Positions 1-12,235 of a DNA stretch of 64,000 nucleotides are shown one piece after another (position 1 is the stretch's first letter; every line of letters starts with the position of its first letter). Source of the stretch: Haemaphysalis longicornis (lineage: Eukaryota > Arthropoda > Arachnida > Ixodida > Ixodidae). The stretch lies in assembly GCA_013339765.2 (NCBI GenBank), contig CM023457.1:48567847-48631846 (forward strand), given 5' to 3'. The position numbers and the translations under genes were made by a program. The notes beneath the pieces were generated by a model. It did no database searches. It was not told the DNA's origin and worked only from the letters and a program-made list of their open reading frames with translations.

Positions 1-727
1 GTGGTGGCCATTCGTACCACCACACTAGATGTGTCACTCAAGGAAGTGATGGGTCGAAAACGCAGTACGGAACTCATGCAATTTGCAGGCTTTGGGAATG
101 GCTCAGAAACAAACAAAAAAAAAAGTGAAAAAGCAAACAACAAAAAGTGTAGCAACTTTTTAAGGTTTACTAACACATAAACATAATATGAAACTTTGTC
201 ACATTTAATATTCCATTCTCATACACCCTGGATTACATCTAGGCAATCTTTCACACAAAAATTGAATGGTGATGATTTGAATAACGCATTTGAAATCACA
301 TCTCATGCAGGGCTCTTATGCAACAAATAACAATGCAGTGCCCTGTTAGCTCTCAAACAACGTTCACTGTTTTTTTTCTGTGCACATAATTTGACATTAA
401 GGGCTGACAATCACAACCGCTCTCCAGCTAGCTAATACACAAATCTGCACTGGTCATTCTGCTTTAGATGAACGGCATAAAGTTTTAGGCCGTTTAGAAC
501 TGAACGAGTTCACAGCAAACAATACGAATGCGCTATTTTTTAAACTGTAGATAAAACGTTACGCTTTCTTCTAAAACACATTTTCCCAAAGCCCAAGTGC
601 TAGGAAACGACAATAAAACTGTTTCCTCTTGTACTCCAGCTCTAGGTGCAAAACTTCTATTTAATGCTTTAAGGAGAAAGAAAAAAAGATAAACTGAATT
701 TAGTATTCAGCAAGTCCTAATTTAGCG

Positions 728-733
728 TTTATT
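728..733 (-). promoter_or_regulatory. poly(A) signal of the TRAF-like gene
   Basis: The minus strand reads AATAAA about 150 bases past the stop codon of the TRAF-like gene, a normal place for cleavage and polyadenylation of that transcript. Confidence 0.5.
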
Positions 734-884
734 TTAACAGCCGAATAAACAGCTAGCTGCACATAATTTCGTTACTGGACCAAGTGTGGTGTTCCAAATG
801 CCTTAATCAAACTACAAAAAAAAAAAAAGTCGCACGACCATTTTCACAGCTTGACATCTCGCTGTGGACTGAAGGAGCTTCTGC

Positions 885-2314
885 TTATTCCGCAACGAAC
901 TGGACTTTGAAGACATTGTTCTTGACGAAGCCAGCCTGAAGCATGTGTTGCACAGTTACGCACTTGTCGATGCCAAAGGCGTCGTCGTTTTCTCCCTGCC
1001 TTGGCCGCTTCAGGCTCGTGTTGGCCGCATTCTGCATCTCCTCGACATTCAAGTGGTCGGCCAGTCTGAAAGTGATGTTTCGGTTGTGCTGCTTCGAGTG
1101 CAGCAGCACGAACGAACAGTTGCGCTTGAAAGGCCAGGCAAGGCTGGCGTCGTTGGGGCCCCTCTGAAGCCTCAGGTAGAGGCCCAGGTACAGCGCCTGG
1201 CTGTCTCCTACCCCATTGAACTTGCCTTCGAGCCTGATCCTGTATCCGTTTTCGCCAACGGTCACCACGTCGCTTCTGAACACCACCGAAGGCGTGTTAC
1301 GGAACTTGCGGAAGGGCTTCACCTCCCAGATGTGCGTGAACCTTGGATTCTGCGCGGCTGAATTCGTCAACGCGCTTTCGGCTGGCTCCAAAACCGCCTC
1401 CGTTACTTCCTCCTCAGCTTCCGGTTCGCCGTTGGCGACGTTGCTCGGTGGAGGTTCAAGAGTCGCCTGGTCCTGAGACTCTTCCGACGTGGAACTGTCA
1501 GCGGTCGCGACACCGTTGACGACAGGCGTTGGGGCGGCTTCCTCGGGTTCGGGCGTAGAGGCTGTGCCGGAGGGGGTGGCCGTTCCTGAGTCGTCCGAGT
1601 CGTCGTGCTGTCCGCCGTTGTCGTGTCGGGCCGCGAATCCGACGTCGAAACGACTTCGCTGTCGACTCGAGGCGCGGGAGCGTCGACACTGCCGCCTGCG
1701 TAGATACTCGACCCGGCGGACCGCAGCATCCTTTCGAGTCCGTTCGTGCGCGTCAGGATAACGTTCTCGAGATTCTCAATCTTGCTCAGTATCGCGGACA
1801 GATCTACGTCTGAGCCGACGGCGGTTGGGGCCACGTCGGCCGCCTGCGCGGTCAGGACGTCTGTGCTGCTGCAACCGCCACGCAAGTGGGCCAGAACGTT
1901 CAGTCTGGCCACGGGATTTTTGCACGAGCGGCATTGGACTACGTGGTACACGCACTCCGAGTAGTAGTGCTCAATCATTTCGGACACGGGCCCCACGTGG
2001 TTGCACCCGGAGGTTTTGTTGAGGCAGTACGACTTACAGCCGGCGACGTACTCTTGAGACGACGAGTCACGGCTCACACGCTCGTCTTCGAAGGTCTGCT
2101 GGTCGAAGGGGCACCTGACAGCGGGTGAGTTTTGCGTCAGCTCGCTCATGCAGGCGGGACAGAAGACGTGACCGCACTCCAGGCTGAATATCATGTCGGG
2201 CAGGACACTGCACACGCTACAGATTCGGTAGACTGGCATGGGGAGAAGGAACTCGATAGTTTTCCAGTCTATCTTGGGCGAGAAGCCAACGCACGTGTAC
2301 CGGTGGGCAGCCAT
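885..2314 (-). CDS. TRAF-like RING/MATH protein, one apparent frameshift
   Basis: TRAF proteins are cytoplasmic adaptors and E3 ligases in TNF-receptor/Toll signalling. The ATG at 2314 starts a ~476-residue product. Near residue 33 a RING finger is visible (CSVCSVLPD, then CGHVFCPACM, then RCPFD). A TRAF-type zinc finger follows (GCNHVGPV, YSECVYHVVQCRSC), then a leucine-rich helix (ILSKIENLENVI), an acidic Ser/Glu linker and a C-terminal MATH half (HIWEVKPFRKF to FKVQFVAE) ending at 885. The first frame decays into Arg/Pro-rich sequence after about 1640, while the neighbouring frame carries the acidic linker straight into the MATH domain, so a 1-2 base indel lies at about 1600-1640. No intron is needed. 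A minus-strand TATA-like run lies at 2531-2540. Either a recent pseudogene or a base-call error. Other TRAF-like or RING proteins are possible; the domain order favours TRAF. Confidence 0.8.
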
Positions 2315-2559
2315 TTCAAAGTCAACACAAAGTAGGTACGACGTTAAGCACGCTAACGACGGCTTGACAGGGCGCGAGCTGCTTTTGTTTGAGCTTGGCT
2401 GTTTTGGCGTTCGTTAGGATGCGTTCGTAATTGCAAAACTCAAAGCACTTTGTGACGTCATACCTTGCCTTCGTAGTGCAAATTGCGACCCATTCCGTTT
2501 GCATATGTCTTCCCACCAATGTTGTTATTGTTATATTTAAACGCACTAAACGCATTCAG

Positions 2560-3734
2560 TTACGTTGTCGAAAGCTTACAACCATTCCTGTGCTTTAAAC
2601 GTAACTGATGCGAACCTTATATTTGTAAAAAAAATAAAGTTTTTTACAAAGTAAAATAAAAATTTAGTAATTTTATAAGTGTTTTGCAGCTCCTAGTTTG
2701 ACGTTTATTTATGCGTTACTAATGTACGCTGGTAGTAAAAATAAACCCTACACAGGAAGTTTTGTTCTACTTCTTCAAGTAGAAGCACTACTATGAATGC
2801 TATAATACTTACATCATCGCTGAATATCTTGGTCGCCGATCTCGAGCTCAGAAGGTCAGAAAGCAACGCTAGGGGTAGGCGTATCTGTGACGGCTATTTG
2901 CAGTCAACAGAATCCAACTATCCAACTATAATCCAGCGGAAGTCAACAAGGCCAACAACGCTACGCAAGATAAGCGCGCCGAAAAGTTTGGTTCACGGGC
3001 ATGACCAGCATGACTTCGCGACTTTGCCTTTCTTCAGCGGCGTTGCCAGTGGCTGCTGCTAGTCGAGTTCACAGCTTCCAGTCGATGCGTAGAAGCAGAC
3101 GGAAGAATGCGGTTCAGCTGCTTCTGAGCGACGACGGCACTGAACTGTCAAAGATGCACTTGGGGCTTTGTCACGTGTCGGCTCTTCCAAAGCGAATGAC
3201 AGGTCAGTCCTGCCTCCCGCTCTGTGTACGTCCCTTGTAAAGTAAAGCGGTCTCCGTTTAACGTGTGCTTATTCCAAGGCCACTGCGGCTAACGCCGGAG
3301 CCGTGGATTACAACGCAACATAAGCAACTCGAGGGCAGTGGTGAGCCCTCACTGAAGCGTTCGTTTTTGTTCTTCCACTTTTATTGCTGGCTGGCGTTAT
3401 CTCATTACGCCGCAGATTGGGCGCGCCATTGGCCAATCCAAACACCTTACTGGTCCCTAGTTGCCCCCCCTCTTGGCGTAGAAAAAAAGGAGTGTTCGTA
3501 TGGTAGTTTTATTCGGAACATAATAAGACGAAGTTAAAAGCGCGGCACATGCTTTCATTTCCTCTTTTTCGACAGCTCGTGGAGAGTTCGTACATGCACA
3601 TTAACAAGCCTTCCCCTGCCCTGGGTGGCAAGGGAAGGCTTGAATGCACCTGTGTACTACGGGCCGTGGTACGGGCTTTCAGCCTTTCTGTCCTACCGTG
3701 CGGGCCATCCAGGGCAATTCTTTTCCGCAAAGTA
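2560..3734. other. No firm gene
   Basis: AT-rich intergenic sequence. An open plus-strand frame at 3001-3240 contains a splice-donor-like AG|GTCAGT at 3201-3208 and could be a 5' exon, but I recognise no domain in it. Confidence 0.3.
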
Positions 3735-3794
3735 ATTATTATTATTATTATTAATCTTATTATTAATATAATTATTATTGTTATTATTATTATT
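3735..3794. repeat. (ATT)n microsatellite
   Basis: About 60 bases of interrupted ATT/TTA triplets. Confidence 0.9.
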
Positions 3795-5424
3795 TCAAAG
3801 GAAAGGCGCAAAGACGTTTGAAACTGACCATTCTGGGAGCACATGGCCACCAGCGAGGGAGTAATGAAAATGAAAAAAAAAAGTAAAGAAAAATCCCGGC
3901 CTCATCTCCACTAACGTGAAGCATGAGGATGGGCGAAGCATGCAGCTTATAGTTGTACTCAAAGGTTGTAAATTTCTCTTGCCATACGGCGTGCGCTGAT
4001 TTGGCACCGGAGAAGCGCCGGTGGGAGGAGCAATCGTGCACTAGCTGAGGCGGTTTAACCGGATTTAAGCAATTAAATGAGAGGCAGACACTGGCCGTAA
4101 GTTGTCTTCTTGTCACACGCCGCAGGATTCTAAGAAGTAATCTTTACAGGAGAAAACCTAGCGTTTAAAGTCAATTTCGATACGGAATTTAACAAATTTC
4201 TGTTAATGCAATTAAATCCTGATTATTCCTGTATGTTAAGTTAGGCCAAATCATGGTAGTTTATTTTGTACTGGTTATATTCATTATACCATGCTTTTTT
4301 GACCATCGTTTGACAATTTGATTTACCGTGACAACATGAGACGACGACATCCCGAGCCCCTAAGGTGCTTCGCCACCTAAACGGGTGCCTCGATCAATGC
4401 AGATTAGTCCCAGGAAAGTGCGCCTGCTACGTGGCATTCGTGCGAAAGGAATGGGTGGGTGAGGGAGGGCCTGAAGGTTGAGAATGTTTTGTACACGAGT
4501 TTTCAGACAGTGAGACTTTTGGGGGGGCGTGCCTGACTGCCATTTTTTAGTTCGCCCCGGTGGCCGCTAGGAGGACCGGTACTGGAAAAAGATCAATTGT
4601 GCAAAAACTGATTTGTGGCACGTGTGCGCGCTATGGTGGGATTGGTTACAGTTGGCCGAAAGTGATTAAATACGAGAGGATGTGTGATTGATATCCGAAA
4701 ACATGGTGGCAAGCGTTTTGTTTCTTTCTGCGGAAGGGAATTAAATGCCTGAGAAAGCCTTGTTGAGGGGATTGGTGATCTAGTGCGTAGTTGGATATAA
4801 TTGTGCGCGTAGCATTTATTTTTTTAAGGCGAAAAGCCTTGGGTGTATCATCAAACCCGGTAAGTGAGTCGTCGTTGTCGACATCAACACTAGTGGTACC
4901 GAAATAGCCGCTGCTGTAAAAAGAAAACAAATTGGGTTTGGGTGGAATTTTATTCCAGGTTGCCAAAGCAGGAGGTAAGTGCTACCAGCACTGAAAAAAG
5001 AAAGGAACAAGAAGAGAGAGGAAAGAGACACAAACATGGTGTAGCAGCGATGAAGTCTTTGATAATCGCTAGGTCTTCATAATCGCCTTCAAACAGTGTA
5101 GGCAGACTAAAGTGTCTGAAGAATTTTTTACTTTCGTTATACGTGCTTCTTAGAATGTCTTACTGATTACCGGGCTAACTGGGTCACAGCGAGTAACTGG
5201 TTCCGTGTATCGAAAGGCGACAATGTTTGCAAACATCCAAGCAGAGAATCTGTCGTTTTGCCAAGGTTACGAAATTCTCAGAGAAGTGTTTGAATCTGAC
5301 CACCCTGGACAGTGCTGATCTGAACACAAGAAAGAAGTCTGGCCTCGAATTGGTGTGGACTGGGGTGCATTTGGGAAGCACTGTCAAGTAATGAACGGCA
5401 AGGTTACCTCTGTCACCAAGAATT
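3795..5424. other. No recognisable feature
   Basis: Only short open frames without domain signatures on either strand. Confidence 0.3.
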
Positions 5425-5850
5425 CTATGCAGCTAATGTGTACTCAACCGTGCCAGCATATGAGGCACAGAGCTTGGCAATCTTGCCAATACTAACCACC
5501 TTGATAGAAAATGTCAGTCTGTGCAATGTTCTTTGGAAGAGGAATGGTAGGAGTCATGCTTAGGGACAGAAAAACGAGCATCTTGGATTAATGAGCAAAC
5601 TCGAGCGCAAGGTATTCAGCTCAAATTAAGAGGCTTGGGCTGGACATGTAATGGCGAGAACTGACAACGGGTAGATCACCAGGGGGACGGAGTGGCCACC
5701 GAGAGGCGCGAATACTGATAGATTGATGGCGCGATGAGATCAGAAGTCTTGGTGGCAAAGAATGACTTTGTACGATGCAAGACAGCAAGGGTTTTAAGAA
5801 GGGCTGCAGTGGGATAAACTGGTGGTGATGATGTTCAAGCTTGTTAGTGC
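5425..5850 (+). pseudogene. Degenerate LINE reverse-transcriptase C-terminus
   Basis: Three plus-strand frames must be joined to follow the typical end of a non-LTR reverse transcriptase. First VPAYEAQS, resembling the 'PAMTYGAETW' block. Then MVGVMLRDRK from 5547 and INEQTRAQGIQLKLRGLGW near 5600. Then GHVMART and TEWPPRGA, and WRDEIRSLGGK near 5730. This order (LP-Y, MLG-RDR, W-EQT, WAGH, TEW-PRG, W-DDI) is the thumb/connection region of RTE- or I-like LINEs. Several frameshifts and stops are present and nothing upstream of the thumb is visible, so this is a 5'-truncated dead copy. It is one of few plus-strand elements in the window. The clade cannot be fixed by eye. Confidence 0.6.
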
Positions 5851-7474
5851 TTTAAAGGGTCCATGCAGACAAACTACGACTTTGTTTTAATCGAAAAATT
5901 TCGTGTTTTATTGCTTGTATTCACTGGCGAGGCGCACATGCAGGCAACCGTGTGAGTGCGCCGTCACTGGCACGTCGGTCCTTCGCGGGGGTGGGCTGTA
6001 CTTGTAGTGCAAGCACGGACTGTGTTGCACGTTAAAAAACTCTACCTCACCGATTGCAAAAATATTGCCTTCAAGTCCAATGTGGGGGCGAGGATAATAA
6101 CATCTCTCTTGACCTTACCATTGAGAATCGGGTTGAAAGCTGAGCGGACGACGCATGCCGGTGCCTTTTTTCTCTTGGCGTGCGGGCGCAGTGGCCCAAG
6201 CCGCGCCATGTCGATGGCCGTTTCCCGTGTTGCCAAGAGAAGAAATTGACAGCTAAACTTTTCAACGAATACCACCTATAGTGCTCCCAGCGCTTGTCTG
6301 GCAGCAAACCATGCTGTATTCACTGGGAAATTGAATCAGTTTAGGTTAAAAACTTTGATTCTCCCGCCAAATCGTGTGTTTTCGTAATGTCAGCAATGAA
6401 GTCATAAGTGCGCGTATTCAAATGAACACTTCCACTGCGCCGTTTGGCTCTGCAGCCTTGCTTGCCGTCATTCCTTCCAGATGGCGCTACCATACTCATC
6501 CACGGACCGTTGTCCGCCGTTGCTTTGTTTTTGACCGTATTTGCACCTGGCTTGTTTTTGTTACTGTTGAAAGTAATCGTTCCGTGAAACATGGGGTATC
6601 CTCGAAGAACAGGGTCACTTAAGACAATGTTGCTTATGCCAATTCGGCAGGTGTCGTGGTAAAACAACTCTAAAGTGGTTTAGTAGGTCTTCATTGCTGG
6701 CTAGTTGGTTCATGATGTACGAAACTTATTCCTTCGTAAACGGCGGACTGCTGTGCAGCTAAAACAAGCATAGTGCGCCCAGTACCAACAGCAGTGCTCA
6801 TCGGTACTTCTATGTTTACGTGTATTTTCATAACTTTCACTGTTTGCAGCAACATTCTTACTGCTGTAAAATGAATATGCACTACATTGAAGTGCAAATA
6901 GCTCGTTGGGCAAGCTTGTAAGCCCTGCCTAATTTGCGTTTGCTTTTGCCTGCCGCAGCCAATCGCACAGCTGTCGCATATGACATCATAGGTTTGTTGG
7001 AGCGTTGTTGGAAATGAGAAGTCGCACGGCCATTCCCTTTTTTCCTCATTACATAGCTTATTTGAGTGAAGTGTGAGTTAAAAGTGGTGTCAGCATGACT
7101 CTAAGGAGGCAATCTTTCGAACGATCCAAACTTATGTTTTGTCTGCATCATGATCCTTCAAAGTAGAAGCGAACAGTGTACTTACTATCTCCTCGCTTTG
7201 CCACAGCACGTCTTCAATGGTGCAGCCCTGACCGGAGGCATCGGCTGTCAGCCCTTCCCGTGACCTGATCATACAATACGATGCACCTGTCTGGCCCAAG
7301 TCCGGCCAAGTTGCGTATACCTCACGCTGAAAAGGATGTCACAGGTGGGCAGTTTTGTGGGAAAGAGCATGCATGGTCACCCAGTGGCCCATTTTGTAAA
7401 AAAGCGTCGTCGTTTTAGTGGAGGTTGTCTGCTAACTGAAGTGGCTGCCACTGTAAAGAGTAAATAAAACTGTG
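5851..7474. other. No recognisable feature
   Basis: Mixed-composition sequence with only short open frames and no domain signature. Confidence 0.3.
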
Positions 7475-7550
7475 GAATATGATGGATTTGAGCTCGGTTC
7501 TCCACTGCAGCGGCCCAGTGCACTACCACTGCGCTATCTCTGCGGGCTGC
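7475..7550 (-). repeat. tRNA-derived SINE head (possible)
   Basis: The minus strand carries a perfect A-box-like TAGCGCAGTGG at 7526-7536 and, 30 bases on, a degenerate B-box-like GAGCTCAAATCC at 7484-7495. The pair is spaced as in a tRNA promoter, but no cloverleaf folds. A SINE relic is more likely than a tRNA gene. Confidence 0.4.
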
Positions 7551-9696
7551 CAGCGATGGAACTGAAGTCATTCCTTCCTTCATGGCACATACCCATCTGG
7601 GGGATTGGCCAAGAGCTGGGAGCGGGTAATGGCGCGACTTCAGAAAACTATGAATCGGGAATGTGAAAGTTGTACAATAGTGCATGCCGGGTGTAACCTG
7701 AACGCGATGGCGCATGCCGCAGAACGGTTGCTCATCAACCACGCAGAACTTTGATTCTAGGGAAGCTGTGGTGGGTTCCAGCCAGCTTGCTGACATTATT
7801 TGCGCTGCAGGATGAAGAAACGAAAGCGAAGAAGACGCAAACACTGTGTAGCAAAGGAGAAGCCGGTTGAGTTTTAATTCGAGCCAAAAGACAAACGAAA
7901 GAAAAGCAAGAGACGCCAATACGGTGTAGCAATAAAGTTGATAAGTATCCCCAGGCTTTCATCTTCGAAGCATGCAAGAAGTGCCCCGAGGAATATTTTT
8001 TTTCCCCTACATGTTGTGTGCACCTGATGTACTGCATGAAATGAACTATTAATTCCAGGAACGGGCAGGCACTGGTTGAAAAAAAAAAAAAAAATTGATG
8101 GGGCCCCAACAACGGCATGGACAGCTTAGCAGCCACACTTTTTTATTATACCTACAGAAGGCAGGACATAAGTACTTTGTAAATTTGGCGAGTTTTCCTA
8201 CCGTGCTAGTTTAGCAAGCCTTAAATTTATGCACAAAACTAATCCGCATCTCTCGGGTAGAGCCTATGTGGTAAAATACAGTATGGTCTATTTTCCACTC
8301 CCCATCCTGTTGTCTAATTTGGTTAAGTAGCTAGACAATGCTGTTTGTTTGTTTGTTTCCATACATGTACACACGTTAGTGCAGAAAATAGGGTAAAAAG
8401 TTGCACTCAGCAACTTGCCCAATCCCTGCATCCTTCACAGAGTCGGAACGATAGCGGGGTGAAAACAAAAAAAATGCAATACATAGACACAACTTGTGGG
8501 TGTCAAACAAAGCTCCTAGCACCGAAATACAACATATTCAAGAGTACAGTAGATAGCACATCAACCAGTGCGCATAACGTGCACTCACTCAACTCACTTC
8601 ATTGCAGCTTTGAAAACAAGCCAGCTTCACAGTCTGTGTTCCACTCTGTTTCACCTCACAAGGGACGGCGCGAAAAAAAAAGACGTGGACAGGACATAAA
8701 CAGGATGAGGTAGATGATAGCACCTTGTCTTGTTTACATCTTGTCAGTGTCTTCTTTTTTTTTTCCCCCTGCTGTCCTAAGAATGTTCACCAGCACACCC
8801 AAGCTTATACCTTAGAAGGAGGGTGATTCTCATTTGTGCGTTTCGACAGGTGGGCTTGGGCATCGAGAGGCAAACGACCCATTCGTCTCTTCTGCTGGAA
8901 ACCTGAGGGGATGACCGACTGTGGAGCCGTTGTCGCCTTGTTGGACCGACGGTCGCGCTGCTCGGATCGGACAAGCCTGGGAGGACGGGAGGTACGTGCA
9001 GCTACAAGAGCATGCCACAAGCGTTCGCAGAGCCAAATGTTCCAAATCGTGCACAATTTTCCCTTTTCGCTCGTTCAGTCGGGGGACGTCTTATTACCGC
9101 GAACAAGCGTGGGAAAGTATAACAAGGCGGTAATGAAGAATGAGGCCCAAGGCCCTGGGCTTATTGGTGGGTCACGTGGTATGCCTTCGTGGCTTCTTTC
9201 TCTTCCGTCTTGAATACCATCTGTAGCTTGCTCGCAAGGGATTGCAACACCGTGTGCTCATGCAGTGCATAGATAGGCACAGAAGGCCTTGTCTAGCAAG
9301 CTCGCGACGTGGCGCGGTGCCAACGGCATCTAACCCTTCTGTCACAGAGGTCAAAGCGCGTGATGAATAGACGTGACGGAAATCGTCACTGCCGCGGCAT
9401 CGTGCACTTCCCACCGGCTTCTCGTCAACGCAAAACGCTGGCTTTCGCGAGATCGGGCAGGTTCGAATGCTCCCGCTCTCTCCATTGTCAGCTTTCGCAG
9501 CTGGAGCCGGTTTGGGCCTTGCTGAAGCAGTTTGAAATAATGCGTGTGCCTCTTTCTCAGCTGGGATGCTTTGAGCATCTCAACTAGTTGAAAGATGTCC
9601 GTTTTGGTTTTGGTCTTTGTGCTTTTGTTTATACAAATGTTCATGAGCGGCCTTTTGATTAGTCTACCTCGGTGGTTATACCTCACTGTTAGTGAA
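7551..9696. other. No recognisable gene; simple repeats
   Basis: Contains an A-run at 8079-8094, a (GTTT)n stretch near 8342-8358 and a T-run near 8753-8764. No conserved protein seen on either strand. Confidence 0.3.
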
Positions 9697-9796
9697 TGTA
9701 GAGACGAGAGACAGGGCGGCTGTCGGAACACGCAGGTTTGATGGCGGAGGAAAAAAAAATGATACAGACCGCGCGCTTGCGCTGCATGAGCAGGCC

Positions 9797-9818
9797 TTTC
9801 TTCTTCTTCTTCTTCTTG
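9797..9818. repeat. (TTC)n microsatellite
   Basis: About seven TTC triplets inside the lower BEL LTR. Confidence 0.8.
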
Positions 9819-9880
9819 ATCCCTGATGAGAATATTTTACAGGTTCCCGCCCGTGCCAAATGATCTGGGAATCGGTGCGT

Positions 9881-10385
9881 CTATTTAAAATGATCTTCGA
9901 GCGGGTATGTGTGCTTTGTAGACCGACGTAGTAGCGCGTTGCTGCTATTGCGGAGTTGGCGCGCCCTAATTACTCCGTCACGTCCGGGATGCACCTTCTC
10001 AATCCGACACATCTCCCAGAATGTTCTTGGTCCACGACCTTCCAGGAGAATTACGTCCCCTACTGACAGGACTCTGTTTCTTGCTGTCTTGGTATGAACA
10101 GTGGCTGCAATTTCCCTCAAGTACTCCCGGTGCCATCTGATCCACCAAGACCGAATGGTGCGACACTGGCTTTTCCAAGTCGTTTGGATGTCCGGGATTT
10201 GCGTCAACTTTCCTCCCTCATGAAGTTTCATTCTTCCTCCAATCACGTCAGCCGGTGTTATAGGCAGGGGTTCGTCGGGTTCTGCGTGCACGTAGGTAAG
10301 AGGATGGTTATTTAACGCGCTTTCCGCTTCGGTGACTATCGTCCGCAGTTCTTCCAAGGGGAGTGGAGGTGACGACCTTGCCTCC
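9881..10385 (-). pseudogene. BEL/Pao integrase C-terminal part
   Basis: About 160 residues beginning LEELRTIVTEAESALNNHP and continuing with PITPADVIGG, WIRWHREYLREI, VGDVILLEG and HPGRDGVIR. This is the region after the integrase catalytic Glu and the DUF5641-type tail of BEL/Pao polyproteins. The catalytic core that should precede it is absent; GC-rich unrelated sequence lies immediately upstream. The reading frame itself is intact to the stop at 9881. Confidence 0.85.
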
Positions 10386-11271
10386 GGGCGAGGAGCTATC
10401 GCCCCTACGTGCCCCCCGCCGGTGGGTGCGGGTTTCCGCTACTACCCTTTCCACACTCCTCCTCCCTTAAGACTGTCACCACCCCGGTTTCAAGATGGTG
10501 TCCAATACAAGATGGCTAGCATTCTAACCACCTTAGGCTAAGTGGTTTTGCCTACCTTTCATTCCGCCTCCAGCTTCTCCAAGAGCTTCTGGGGGCGGGC
10601 TGCGTGCTCGTCCGAGCCGTCGGGCTCCCCACACCCCAGGTTTAGCATTTCGGCGTCCCCGTCGCTGGAGCCGTTTGCCTCCTCGTTGCTGGGCAGGGGC
10701 CGGCTGCAGGACGGCTGCCTCGCAAGACGGCGACCCTTCCCACAGCCTAAGCGCCTCGGGGTCGGGCCTTTGGGGAAGCGGGCCAGGTAGTCGCGCGGCG
10801 TGTGTCCCCGGAAGACCCCGGGGACGAGCTCCAGGGTTAGGCTGGCTCAATGCGCAGCTGCGCCTTCCATGGAGCCGAGCTACAGTAGCTACAGGGGGGG
10901 GCTATTCTCTTGGACCACCCACGTGGCCACGTTGCGCTTCTTTCGGGGCTCACCACTGCCCCCCGGGGCAGACTGTTGTCGAGGGTGCTGCGCCGGGCCG
11001 CGGGAGTTGCTGTCCCGCAGCGGATCGGCCGATGGTTGTCGCGTGGAGGGTGCTCGGGCACCGGGCTCTCCCAGTTCCGCCGTGGCGCGTACGGCGGCGC
11101 CCATGGTCGCGCTGCCTCGGCCGCACGTGGCACCATGCCGTTCCATGTGGCCGTTGGGGCGCCTCCGCCGCTGCAGGGCCTCTCCGGCCTCTGGAACCAC
11201 GGCCGGTATCGCGTGTCCCGGTGGTGTTGGTTGACGTTGGGCCGGGGCCTCCTTTCCACCCTTTCCACAAT
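10386..11271. other. GC-rich insert splitting the BEL integrase
   Basis: About 0.9 kb, strikingly richer in G and C than its surroundings, replaces the integrase core. The 11-base TGTGGAAAGGGT-type sequence (minus strand) occurs at its outer edge near 11261-11272 and again near 10445-10456. The long open frames inside it on both strands are a by-product of base composition; their products are Pro/Arg/Gly-rich without recognisable domains. It could be part of another mobile element or captured genomic DNA. Confidence 0.5.
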
Positions 11272-11722
11272 GTACACCCCTTGTGACGGCACAGGTGAAA
11301 ATGATAATGTACACCTTGATCTGCCCGTCGTTTTCTCGTGCGTGAAGTGTTCCCACAAAGTCGACACCGCTGATTTCACATGGCAAAGCTTCATTTACTC
11401 GGTCTGCTGGTAACGGGGGCGTAGCTTGCGTCAGAGGTCTTACGTTGTGCCTCTTGCAAACAGTGCATTTGTTCACAACCTTCTTCACCACCTGACGTCC
11501 TTGTGGTACCCAAACTCTTGTGCGTAGTTGCGACAACGTGTCATGAACACCTCCATGGGGCATTAGGTGATGAATATGTCTGACCAAAAGCTCCGTAAAA
11601 TGACCTCCTTTAGGCAACACAATAAGATGCCGGTTGGGTGGCTTGCTGTACTGCAGTCGTCCTTTGTGCTGAAGCACCCCTTCATCATCTAAGTATACTT
11701 CCATTCCGTGCAGTGAAAACAT
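11272..11722 (-). pseudogene. BEL/Pao integrase zinc-binding domain and start of core
   Basis: Reads LDDEGVLQHKGRLQYS, then the H2C2 zinc-binding domain (HIHHLMPHGGVHDTL, CTVCKRHN), a proline linker, then the beginning of the retroviral-type core (ISGVDFVGTL, holding the first catalytic Asp, and IIIFTCAVTRGVH). Homology stops abruptly after GVH at about 11272, where the GC-rich insert begins. Upstream it is fused within about 40 bases to gag, so RT and RNase H have been deleted. Confidence 0.85.
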
Positions 11723-11769
11723 GTTTCCCTTGTTCTTTGTCTTGCTTGGACTTAAATCAGCAATAGTTT

Positions 11770-12235
11770 CTTGTGCTTGCTTTGTCCAGTAGGTTCAAAC
11801 TGCTGCCAAGCAAGCGCATTCCCGTCAAACTTCATCAAGTCCAGCTTAGGTAGCTTGACTAGCTCCGTCGCGTCTGTCGGGTGGATCCGCTCTGCGTTAT
11901 TTGCAGTTGTTGGTATGGCTGGCCCATTGGCCTGCGTTAGCTCGGCTATGCTGGTCTCCAGTTGCGACAGAATAGCGAATATCTTCATATCGTACTCAAT
12001 ATTTCTTTCAAACTCGCTATCTGCTGAGTCATCTGTGATGAACAGCTCCATTTGTTCATTTGTTGTCTTTAGATTGGCGGCTATTCCTTTGATTTGCGCT
12101 TAAAGTACGTTTAAGGTTCGCTTGTCCGCTCCATTAGCAATTCTTTCTTCCGCCAGGTTGGTTAGCTGCGTAATCTGGGTTCTAAGCGCTTTCCTCTTCA
12201 CGATTATCGTTTCCTTACTCACGCTGACAGCGTTG
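11770..12235 (-). pseudogene. BEL/Pao gag N-terminus
   Basis: From about 12235 the minus strand reads SVSKETIIVKRKALRTQI, LTNLAEERIANGADKRTL, an in-frame TAA near 12092, then AQIKGIAANLKTTNEQMEL and, further on, KLPKLDLMKFDGNALAWQQF. The last is the signature of the DUF1759 gag domain of BEL/Pao elements. Homology ends right after WQQF at about 11800, where the deletion joins gag to pol 3' sequence. Confidence 0.8.

Noticed and set aside
1403..2314. TRAF-like protein ending in an Arg-rich tail at 1403
   Set aside because: The Arg-rich tail is the out-of-frame reading of an acidic linker that continues to a MATH domain in the next frame.
10533..11394. Long overlapping open frames on both strands as genes
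   Set aside because: They coincide exactly with a GC-rich block, have Pro/Arg/Gly-rich products without domains, and overlap BEL integrase; composition explains them.
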